From the NCBI GenBank assembly GCA_029248485.1, contig JAQWJG010000042.1, forward strand, positions 1-5,181: a stretch of DNA of 5,181 bases, in the 5' to 3' direction. This document shows, piece by piece, positions 1-5,181 of this stretch. Origin of the DNA: SAR86 cluster bacterium (GTDB taxonomy: Bacteria; Pseudomonadota; Gammaproteobacteria; SAR86; D2472). The position numbers were made by a program, and so were the translations under genes. Position 1 is the first letter of the stretch. Each line of letters opens with the position of its first letter. The notes under the pieces were generated by a model. It was given only the letters and a program-made list of their open reading frames with translations. It searched no databases and was not told where the DNA came from.

Positions 1-134
1 AAAGCATCCTGAGCAACTTGTGTTGCTAAAACAGCGTTACGCATATCAATCACAGCAATACCCTCAGCAGCAAAAGCTGGGATGGCTGCAAGCAATGATG
101 CAATTAACAATGGTACAAATAATAATTTTTTCAT
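1..134 (-). CDS. skp: Periplasmic chaperone Skp/OmpH family, N-terminal part (partial)
   Basis: The first 44 codons of this gene are visible before it runs off the window's left edge. The protein starts MKKLLFVPLL and has a standard Sec signal peptide: two lysines, a hydrophobic core, and probable cleavage after AFA at residue 22. The mature start AEGIAVIDMRNAVL resembles the first beta strand of Skp/OmpH proteins (E. coli ADKIAIVNMGSLF). Skp is a trimeric jellyfish-shaped chaperone that holds unfolded outer-membrane proteins in the periplasm before delivery to BamA. The coiled-coil tentacles would lie outside the window. Its place directly after bamA is the usual gammaproteobacterial order. 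It has a strong AAGGGG ribosome binding site 6 nt upstream, unlike the other genes here. The call is well supported by N-terminus plus context; completeness cannot be judged. Confidence 0.88.
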   Translation of the reverse strand, partial: MKKLLFVPLLIASLLAAIPAFAAEGIAVIDMRNAVLATQVAQDA

Positions 135-140
135 TTTTAA

Positions 141-146
141 CCCCTT
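141..146 (-). promoter_or_regulatory. Strong Shine-Dalgarno of skp
   Basis: The minus strand reads AAGGGG followed by the 6-nt spacer TTAAAA and then the skp ATG at 134. It is the only clear Shine-Dalgarno in the window and fixes this start. A strong site fits the expectation that a periplasmic chaperone is made in larger amounts than BamA (inference). Confidence 0.8.
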
Positions 147-160
147 AAATGGTTGTTACA

Positions 161-182
161 TTTTATATCAATTGAAATAAAA
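161..182. repeat. 22-bp AT-rich inverted repeat (dyad) between bamA and skp
   Basis: Positions 161-182 form a palindrome centred on TCAATTGA (168-175). Ten of the eleven base pairs match; the only mismatch is 167/176. It overlaps the candidate -10 of the skp promoter. It is almost entirely A/T, so as an RNA hairpin it would be weak, and it has no GC-rich stem with a U-tract as an intrinsic terminator would. A repressor-binding dyad or a chance product of AT-rich sequence are both possible. Confidence 0.45.
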
Positions 183-190
183 AACACTAA
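162..190 (-). promoter_or_regulatory. Possible weak sigma-70-type promoter for skp
   Basis: In the bamA-skp gap the minus strand has TATAAA (167-162), a five-of-six match to the -10 consensus. It lies 17 nt downstream of TTAGTG (190-185), which matches only the first two bases of the -35 consensus. A transcript would start near 155 and give skp a leader of about 20 nt with its strong ribosome site. In AT-rich DNA such -10 matches are common by chance, so this is tentative. No sigma-E-like GGAACTT element was seen. skp may simply be read through from bamA, since no terminator separates them. Confidence 0.25.
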
Positions 191-197
191 CTAATCT

Positions 198-2609
198 CTA
201 AAACACTTGTCCAATGGTGAACTGGAATTCTTCAGTTCTATCAAAAGGTCCATCATTAAATGGCTGAGAAAAACTAAAACTCATTGGACCAAATCCTGTA
301 ATCCAAGTCACCCCCACTCCAATTGAATATCTTAAATCTTCAACTGATGGCTCAAAACAGTTAATCTGATAGTCCTGACAATCTGTAGAGAAAACGTTAC
401 CAAAGTCCAAAAAGAATGCGGACCGCATTGATCTTTGATCTTCGACCATTGGAAGTCTAAAGATAAGCTGAAGACTTCCTTCAACCAAGAAATTCCCGCC
501 AATTGGATCTCTAAGCTGCTGAAAACCATAAGGATTTTGAGCTATCGAATCTGCTACTCCGTCGCCATCGGTATCAATGAGCAAAGGGCATTCTCCTGTT
601 TTTGCATCAAATTCATAGCATGGTGATGGTGTAACCCTTGGGCCTAAAGTATTTGATTCAAAACCTCTTAATGAACGAGGACCTCCTGAATAAAAATTTT
701 CAAAGAAGGGAGTGATTTTGGTGTCTCCATAGGTTCCTGTGTATCCCAACTCACCATCAAACCCAAAAACAAGATTAGCAAAGCCTAGGGGCCGATAAAA
801 TTTTTGCCGAATGTTTGTTTTATAATAATTTAGATCGCTGCCAGGAATAGTGGCTTGCAACATAATATCAGTTGAGGAACCGTATGTTGGAAACATGCCT
901 CTGTTTAAAGTAATTCTTGACCATACAGCTTGGGCTTTAAAAACATCAAATACTGTTCCCTCCGATGCAAGAAAATCTGCAATCTCTCTTGACGGAAGTG
1001 AGCCTGGATCAATGTCTGTATTATCGAAATTAAGATTTAAACCTATTCTTTGTGTATCACTTATAGGATATCCAAACTGGACACCGCCACCCATGGAATT
1101 TGTAAGATAATTTGCAACATTATATTCGCCATAATCAGTTACTCTGTAATACAGACTGTAACCTCTGCTTACACCATCCATTGTAAAATAAGGATCGAAG
1201 AATGATACGTTATAGGCTTCCTGATAAACGCTTTTGTTAATTCCTAAATTGAATCTATTTCCTGAACCAAGAAAATTATTATCAGATAAATTTAAACCCA
1301 AATTCATACCAAAATCACTATACCCTATTGAGCCTCCAATACTGGAAGTGCTCTCTTCTTCAACAGTAAACTCAATATCAACCTGATCTTCTGTGCCGGG
1401 TACAGGAATTGTTTCTACATTTACCTCTTTAAAATAACCCAATCTTTCTAGACGAACTTTCGATCCTTCAATTAAATTATCAGATGCCCATGCGCCCTCA
1501 AACTGTCTCATCTCTCTTCGAAGAACCTCATCATTGGTTAAATAATTGCCTGAGAATAAAATCTTTCTTGCATAGGTTCTACTTCCAGGCTGAACAAGGA
1601 AGAATAGAGAGACCTTATTATCATCTTGGTTGATTTCAGGATTTCCAGTAACCTCAGCAAAGGTGTAGCCTTCATTCCCCAAAAGATTAACAAAATATTC
1701 CTCAATTTGAGTGATCTGTGCTTGCGAATAAATTTGGTCTTTTTGGCTATCAATAACAGGTTGATACAATTGCTCATTTAATGGCATGTCGCCAATAACA
1801 GTAACTTCGTCAATTGTGTATTGCTCTCCTTCGCTAATACTCAGGGTTATAAAAATGTCTTTTTTATCTTTTGAGACAGACACCTGAGAAGATTCAATAG
1901 AAAATTTTAGATATCCTCTATCAAGATAAAAAGATTCTAAATTTTCTATATCGCCTTGTAATTTTTCTTTTGAATATTTGTTTTTATTTGACAGGAAGGA
2001 GTACCACTTGCCTTCCTTAAGCTCGAAGCCCATCATCAGATCTTCATCTGAAAAAAGCTTGTTTCCAATAATGTTAACTTTTTTTATTTTAGTGCTTTCG
2101 CCCTCATCAATAATTATCTTCAGCTCAATTGTATTTCTTGGCTTATCTATAGTTTCAATCTCGACACCTGCACCATATCTACCTTGCGAAGCATACTGCC
2201 TTACTAGCTCGCTCTTCATACCATTTAATGTAGAGCGCTTGTATACTTGCCCTTCTGCAATACCTGCACCCTCAAGCCCTTTTAATAAATCCTCTGATTT
2301 CAAAGCTTTATTACCTTCAAGCTCAATCGCAGAAATGGATGGTCTTTCCAAAACACTTATTATTAATGCATTACCGTCTTTACCAATTTGAATGTCATTA
2401 AATTGCGCTGTTGCAAATAATGCTCTTGAGATTTCAGAGACTTTGCCTTGATTCATTTTATCGCCAACACTCACGGGAATGGCAGTAAAAATACTGCCGA
2501 TAGAAACTCTTTGCAAGCCAACTATCCTTATGTCAGTAATCAGAAATTCATCAAATGCAGAAGCCGATAATGATATAAAAGCAAGAAAATAAAGCGCAAT
2601 ATTTTTCAT
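198..2609 (-). CDS. bamA: Outer membrane protein assembly factor BamA (Omp85)
   Basis: This is a complete 803-aa BamA (E. coli 810), the essential core of the BAM complex that folds beta-barrel proteins into the outer membrane. A Sec signal peptide (cleavage probably after ASA, residue 18) is followed by five POTRA domains (about 22-89, 90-170, 171-261, 262-342, 343-418) and a 16-strand barrel (about 421-803). Landmarks are IVGLQRV (29-35), RREMRQFEGAW (364-374), FDPYF (471-475), RGMFPTYG (570-577), and the loop-6 motif LRGF (647-650, usually VRGF). The barrel ends in a closing strand with terminal aromatic F803. R648 and D735 match the E. coli R661-D740 pair, but Q714 sits where E. coli has E717. 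All four cysteines lie in predicted surface loops 6 and 7, and loop 6 contains DTDGDGVAD (679-687). The ATG is immediately preceded by an in-frame TAA, so no earlier start is possible. It has no Shine-Dalgarno and lies 7 nt after rseP. Confidence 0.98.
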   Translation of the reverse strand: MKNIALYFLAFISLSASAFDEFLITDIRIVGLQRVSIGSIFTAIPVSVGDKMNQGKVSEISRALFATAQFNDIQIGKDGNALIISVLERPSISAIELEGNKALKSEDLLKGLEGAGIAEGQVYKRSTLNGMKSELVRQYASQGRYGAGVEIETIDKPRNTIELKIIIDEGESTKIKKVNIIGNKLFSDEDLMMGFELKEGKWYSFLSNKNKYSKEKLQGDIENLESFYLDRGYLKFSIESSQVSVSKDKKDIFITLSISEGEQYTIDEVTVIGDMPLNEQLYQPVIDSQKDQIYSQAQITQIEEYFVNLLGNEGYTFAEVTGNPEINQDDNKVSLFFLVQPGSRTYARKILFSGNYLTNDEVLRREMRQFEGAWASDNLIEGSKVRLERLGYFKEVNVETIPVPGTEDQVDIEFTVEEESTSSIGGSIGYSDFGMNLGLNLSDNNFLGSGNRFNLGINKSVYQEAYNVSFFDPYFTMDGVSRGYSLYYRVTDYGEYNVANYLTNSMGGGVQFGYPISDTQRIGLNLNFDNTDIDPGSLPSREIADFLASEGTVFDVFKAQAVWSRITLNRGMFPTYGSSTDIMLQATIPGSDLNYYKTNIRQKFYRPLGFANLVFGFDGELGYTGTYGDTKITPFFENFYSGGPRSLRGFESNTLGPRVTPSPCYEFDAKTGECPLLIDTDGDGVADSIAQNPYGFQQLRDPIGGNFLVEGSLQLIFRLPMVEDQRSMRSAFFLDFGNVFSTDCQDYQINCFEPSVEDLRYSIGVGVTWITGFGPMSFSFSQPFNDGPFDRTEEFQFTIGQVF

Positions 2610-2630
2610 TTAGATACTATAAAAATTTAG
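2610..2630 (-). promoter_or_regulatory. bamA translation start region without Shine-Dalgarno
   Basis: Upstream of the bamA ATG the minus strand is CTAAATTTTTATAGTATCTA followed by A. The only G is the last base of the rseP stop TAG, so there is no purine-rich ribosome site. The rseP stop lies 7 nt before the ATG, so coupling by terminating ribosomes, or recruitment through the unstructured U-rich stretch (ribosomal protein S1), are plausible routes (inference). Confidence 0.6.
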
Positions 2631-3960
2631 AGATATCGTTAAATACAGCAAAAATCATGAGAAATCCAACTGCAACCCACCCTGACATATAAAATAAGTT
2701 TTCCATTTTTTCTGGCATAGGAGATCCTCGAACTGCCTCAATGCCTAGCATCACCAACTGACCGCCATCTAAAACTGGAATTGGCAATAGATTTAAAACA
2801 CCTAAACTGATGCTTAAGAGAGCCATCAAGTATAAAAATGGCATGAAGCCAGCTTTGGCTGTATCTCCGGCCATCTGCACAATACCAATTGGGCCGCTAA
2901 GATTTTGTGTTCCTAAATCCCTAGTAATCATTTTGCCAACAAAAGTAAGGGTCTTAATACTCAAGTTATATGTTTCATAAGCGCCTTTTGACAGTGAAGC
3001 AAAATATGATCTTTTTAAACCTGGCATTATTCCAATATATTTTTCTTCCTCACCATTTGCATTTTGTCTTATGCTAAGGGGTACATTTAGGTACAGAGTT
3101 TGCTCATCCCTTAAAATTTTTAGATCTAGATCAGAACCTTGGTAATTCTCTAAAAATATCCTTAGATCTTCAAATGATTTAATTGACTGACTGTTCACAG
3201 CGAGAATGCGATCATTAACCATTAATTCGCTTTTTGAGGCTTCACTATCTTGAGCAATAACACCCACGGTTGGTTGTAATTTCATAGATAAATCAAAGCC
3301 CATAAAATTTTCAGGGGCATTTTGCTCGTTAGGATCTGAGAGGTAATTTTTCACAGGAACTGATACTTTGTGTTCAAATGCACGGGAACCACTTATAAAT
3401 GTGTACTCAATAATGCCATTCATACCTGATAATGAGAGCAGCTCTAACCTTATATCCTGAAGGCTAGAAACTTGTTTTCCATTAATCGCAGTTAGTATAT
3501 CTCCTGTCTTTAGATCAGAATTACTCTGAAGGTATTGAGAGGAGATATTAGATACCTCTGGTATAAATTGACGCTCAACAGAATTTACAAAGATTACAGA
3601 TAGAATTCCAACAGCAAGTATAAAGTTTGCCATAGGGCCTGCCAACATGACGAGCGCTCTTTGCCATTTTGGTTTACTTTCAAATGTATTCTTATTTTGC
3701 TCAGGAGTAAGGGGCTGTTGAAGCTCTAATTCCTCCTCAATAGCTTTTTCAGTATGAAATGCCACATATCCACCTAATGGAAGAGCAGATAAGGCAAATT
3801 CAGTGCCATGTTTATCAAGTTTTTTATAGATCACTGGACCCATACCTATAGAGAAACGATAGATATGTATATTGCACATCCTTCCAACAATAAAATGCCC
3901 AAATTCATGAATGGCAATGAGGACGCCCAGTAAAACTATGGCTGAAATAAGATAAATCAT
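2617..3960 (-). CDS. rseP: Site-2 intramembrane zinc metalloprotease RseP (sigma-E regulator protease)
   Basis: This is a complete 447-aa protein (E. coli RseP is 450) of the M50/S2P family in the inner membrane. In E. coli RseP cleaves the anti-sigma factor RseA after DegS, releasing sigma-E, and also degrades leftover signal peptides. The first membrane helix carries the zinc motif HEFGH (residues 18-22). Next come SIGMGP (37-42) and the PLGGYV segment (61-66), a second membrane helix (about 101-125), two tandem periplasmic PDZ domains (about 130-205 and 225-297), and a third helix ending in N390..LDGG (397-400), with D398 as third zinc ligand. The last helix is about 424-440. All catalytic residues are intact. 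The start is the first ATG after the dxr stop (13-nt gap) and no upstream in-frame start exists before a stop. Its 5' neighbour dxr and 3' neighbour bamA are canonical. The substrate in this organism is inferred, since no rseA is in view. Confidence 0.98.
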   Translation of the reverse strand: MIYLISAIVLLGVLIAIHEFGHFIVGRMCNIHIYRFSIGMGPVIYKKLDKHGTEFALSALPLGGYVAFHTEKAIEEELELQQPLTPEQNKNTFESKPKWQRALVMLAGPMANFILAVGILSVIFVNSVERQFIPEVSNISSQYLQSNSDLKTGDILTAINGKQVSSLQDIRLELLSLSGMNGIIEYTFISGSRAFEHKVSVPVKNYLSDPNEQNAPENFMGFDLSMKLQPTVGVIAQDSEASKSELMVNDRILAVNSQSIKSFEDLRIFLENYQGSDLDLKILRDEQTLYLNVPLSIRQNANGEEEKYIGIMPGLKRSYFASLSKGAYETYNLSIKTLTFVGKMITRDLGTQNLSGPIGIVQMAGDTAKAGFMPFLYLMALLSISLGVLNLLPIPVLDGGQLVMLGIEAVRGSPMPEKMENLFYMSGWVAVGFLMIFAVFNDISKFL

Positions 3961-3977
3961 AATATTGAAAAATTTAG
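3961..3977 (-). promoter_or_regulatory. rseP translation start region without Shine-Dalgarno
   Basis: The 17 nt before the rseP ATG, CTAAATTTTTCAATATT on the minus strand, contain no G at all, so there is no Shine-Dalgarno. The dxr stop TAA is embedded in this stretch (3976-3974), 13 nt before the start. The first ten bases are identical to those upstream of bamA. Translation is probably coupled to dxr or begins on an unstructured AU-rich leader (inference). Confidence 0.6.
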
Positions 3978-5125
3978 TGTAGGGATTTTATCACCTTCTC
4001 TGCCTGAATGCGTGCTTGTTTATCATATTCGAATACATCATCTAATGTGCTTACCTTAGAACAAGAGAAGCAATTAAAAGTTCTTTGTATGACTTTATAA
4101 ATATCAACAAAATAAATATTTTTGTTGACGAAAGCATCTACTGCTACCTCATTCGCAGCATTAAAAATAACACCTAGATTGCCCTTTTTATTACATACTT
4201 CTCTTGCAATCTCGAAAATGATCTCCCTTCCATCTGAAATTGGTTCAAATGACAAATTTAATCCAGGGAAATCAATCGGCTCAAAATTAATGGGCAACCT
4301 ATTTTCTAATCCTAATGCATTGGCAATTGGCACTTCCATATTTGGATTGCTCATCTGAGCTATGGTAGAACCATCAATAAATGTAACCATAGAATGAATA
4401 ATGCTTTGAGGATGCACAACAATTTCAATTTGAGATTCAGGAATCTGGAAAAGATAGTGTGCCTCGATTAACTCTAAGCATTTATTAACCAAGGTTGCTG
4501 AATCAATTGTAATTTTGGTCCCCATGCTCCAAGTGGGATGCTTCAAAGCATCTTGCAATTCAACTGTGCTTAAATCCTGAAATGTTTTCTCTCTAAAGGG
4601 ACCACCAGAAGCAGTTATAATGATTTTAGAAATTTCACTTAGATCTCTGTATGGAGGCAAGCATTGATGGATGGCATTATGCTCGCTATCTACGGGAATG
4701 ATTTTTGAATTTTTCGTCTCTGCAAGCGGCATTAAGATATCACCAGCCGCTACAATACTTTCTTTGTTTGCAATAAGCACGGTTTTGCCAGCATCAATAG
4801 CAAAGAAACTAGCTTTTAAGCCAGCAAATCCTGAGATTGCTGAAACTACTATGTCTACGCTTGGATTCTGGATTAGGTCCTGTAATTCATCTTCGGTGCT
4901 AAGAATATTTGGATATGAATGCAATAAATCATGCGATTTATCAAGATTAGGTTGAGCCACAAAAATATGCTCTGGTCTAAACTCTTTGGCTATTTTATGA
5001 GCCTTATCTAAATTGCTATCTAACCCAATGCCTAGCAAACGAAAATCTTCTTTATTTTGCCTAATTACATTGAGGCAACTATCCCCTATGCTGCCGGTTG
5101 CTCCCAGTAAAATAATATTTTTCAT
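3974..5125 (-). CDS. dxr: 1-deoxy-D-xylulose 5-phosphate reductoisomerase
   Basis: This is a complete 383-aa Dxr (IspC), close to the family length (E. coli 398). It converts DXP to 2-C-methyl-D-erythritol 4-phosphate with NADPH and a divalent metal, the committed step of the MEP isoprenoid pathway, in the cytosol. Visible in order: Rossmann NADPH loop GATGSIG (residues 8-14); NKES (120-123); PVDSEHN (144-150) with metal ligands D146 and E148; substrate loop SGGPFR (173-178); flexible active-site lid HPTWSMG (196-202); DSAT..NK (208-215) with the third metal ligand E218; HPQS..HSM (238-246); and the NAANE helix (322-326) leading to the C-terminal helical domain. The loop before SGGPFR is shorter than in E. 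coli. Residue C216 replaces the Gly usual in NKGLE, and a CxxC (C352, C355) lies near the C-terminus. The ATG overlaps the cdsA stop (ATGA) and no Shine-Dalgarno is evident, so translation is probably coupled to cdsA. All catalytic residues are present; the call is firm. Confidence 0.98.
   Translation of the reverse strand: MKNIILLGATGSIGDSCLNVIRQNKEDFRLLGIGLDSNLDKAHKIAKEFRPEHIFVAQPNLDKSHDLLHSYPNILSTEDELQDLIQNPSVDIVVSAISGFAGLKASFFAIDAGKTVLIANKESIVAAGDILMPLAETKNSKIIPVDSEHNAIHQCLPPYRDLSEISKIIITASGGPFREKTFQDLSTVELQDALKHPTWSMGTKITIDSATLVNKCLELIEAHYLFQIPESQIEIVVHPQSIIHSMVTFIDGSTIAQMSNPNMEVPIANALGLENRLPINFEPIDFPGLNLSFEPISDGREIIFEIAREVCNKKGNLGVIFNAANEVAVDAFVNKNIYFVDIYKVIQRTFNCFSCSKVSTLDDVFEYDKQARIQAEKVIKSLH
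5122..5125 (-). other. ATGA stop/start overlap of cdsA and dxr
   Basis: The dxr ATG (5125-5123) and the cdsA TGA (5124-5122) share bases in an ATGA overlap. This is the classic arrangement for translational coupling by termination and re-initiation. It supports cdsA and dxr being on one transcript, and the upstream bases contain no convincing Shine-Dalgarno. Confidence 0.85.
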
Positions 5126-5181
5126 ACCATCAAATGAGTTAATAGAATAAAAATTGGTACAACGGCAATATGTGAATCTAA
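5122..5181 (-). CDS. cdsA: Phosphatidate cytidylyltransferase, C-terminal end only (partial)
   Basis: The minus strand from the window edge reads in frame for 19 residues, beginning LDSHIAVVPIF, and ends in TGA. This resembles the extreme C-terminus of CdsA (E. coli ends ...IDSLTAAVPVF plus a hydrophobic tail). The first LD would be the end of the family signature DR-[hydrophobic]-D, and the remainder is the last hydrophobic segment. CdsA is an inner-membrane enzyme that makes CDP-diacylglycerol from phosphatidate and CTP, the precursor of all phospholipids. The stop overlaps the dxr start by 4 bp (ATGA), and cdsA directly upstream of dxr is the usual gammaproteobacterial order. The 5' part of the gene lies outside the window. 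Identity rests on a short similarity plus gene order, but both agree. Confidence 0.85.
   Translation of the reverse strand, partial: LDSHIAVVPIFILLTHLMV

Noticed and set aside
135..197. Possible intrinsic terminator after bamA
   Set aside because: The minus strand has a T-run after GTG, but no GC-rich stem precedes it. The palindrome at 161-182 is nearly all A/T and is not followed by a U-tract, so read-through into skp is more likely.
850..1110. 86-codon open frame on the plus strand, antisense to the bamA barrel
   Set aside because: It is a shadow of bamA on the other strand, with no plausible domain and no neighbouring gene that would make sense of it.
1978..2391. 137-codon open frame on the plus strand, antisense to the POTRA region of bamA
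   Set aside because: It lies wholly opposite a firmly identified gene. Its hydrophobic, Ser/Pro-rich translation is typical of an antisense shadow, and it has no recognisable domain.
135..3300. Sigma-E-type promoter for bamA or skp, as found in E. coli
   Set aside because: I looked for GGAACTT-like elements with a TCTGA-like -10 on the minus strand within rseP and before skp and saw no convincing pair.
4671..4955. 94-codon open frame on the plus strand, antisense to dxr
   Set aside because: It lies entirely opposite conserved dxr codons, including the NKES region. Its apparent protein resembles no family I recognise and reflects the codon pattern of the true gene.
1..5181. Mobile element, CRISPR array, tRNA/rRNA gene or novel defence-type system
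   Set aside because: The window is filled by contiguous, intact core envelope genes in canonical order, with gaps of at most 63 nt. No terminal inverted repeats, spacer arrays or structured RNA genes are visible.

Overview
The window is a segment of the conserved gammaproteobacterial envelope-biogenesis cluster, cdsA-dxr-rseP-bamA-skp(ompH). All genes read right to left on the minus strand. Gene order, close spacing and protein features match the usual order ...frr-uppS-cdsA-dxr-rseP-bamA-skp-lpxD-fabZ-lpxA... of Gammaproteobacteria. The DNA is visibly AT-rich, intergenic gaps are tiny, and most starts have no Shine-Dalgarno sequence. This suggests a streamlined, low-GC, free-living (probably marine) gammaproteobacterium, for example a SAR86-type lineage. 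That placement is inference; no 16S or other phylogenetic marker was tested.

Layout in transcription order: the last 19 codons of cdsA (5181-5122) overlap the dxr start by 4 bp. dxr (5125-3974) encodes the isoprenoid (MEP) pathway reductoisomerase. After 13 nt comes rseP (3960-2617), the site-2 intramembrane zinc protease. After 7 nt comes bamA (2609-198), the outer-membrane beta-barrel assembly factor. A 63-nt gap (197-135) holds a strong Shine-Dalgarno, a possible weak promoter and an AT-rich dyad. It is followed by the first 44 codons of the periplasmic chaperone gene skp/ompH (134-1), cut by the window edge. There is no gene-free stretch longer than 63 nt.

The genes fit together as envelope functions. 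CdsA makes CDP-diacylglycerol for phospholipids, and Dxr feeds isoprenoid synthesis, including the undecaprenyl carrier. RseP controls envelope-stress signalling and clears signal-peptide remnants. Skp escorts unfolded outer-membrane proteins to BamA for insertion.

I see no mobile element, CRISPR array, RNA gene or undescribed multi-gene system; this is a core locus with intact genes. The points worth a second look are details. BamA has a calcium-loop-like DxDxDG motif and a Cys pair in the predicted surface loop 6, a second Cys pair in loop 7, and Gln at a usually acidic barrel-interior position. The starts of rseP and bamA lack Shine-Dalgarno sequences while skp has a strong one. There is also a near-perfect 22-bp palindrome just upstream of skp.
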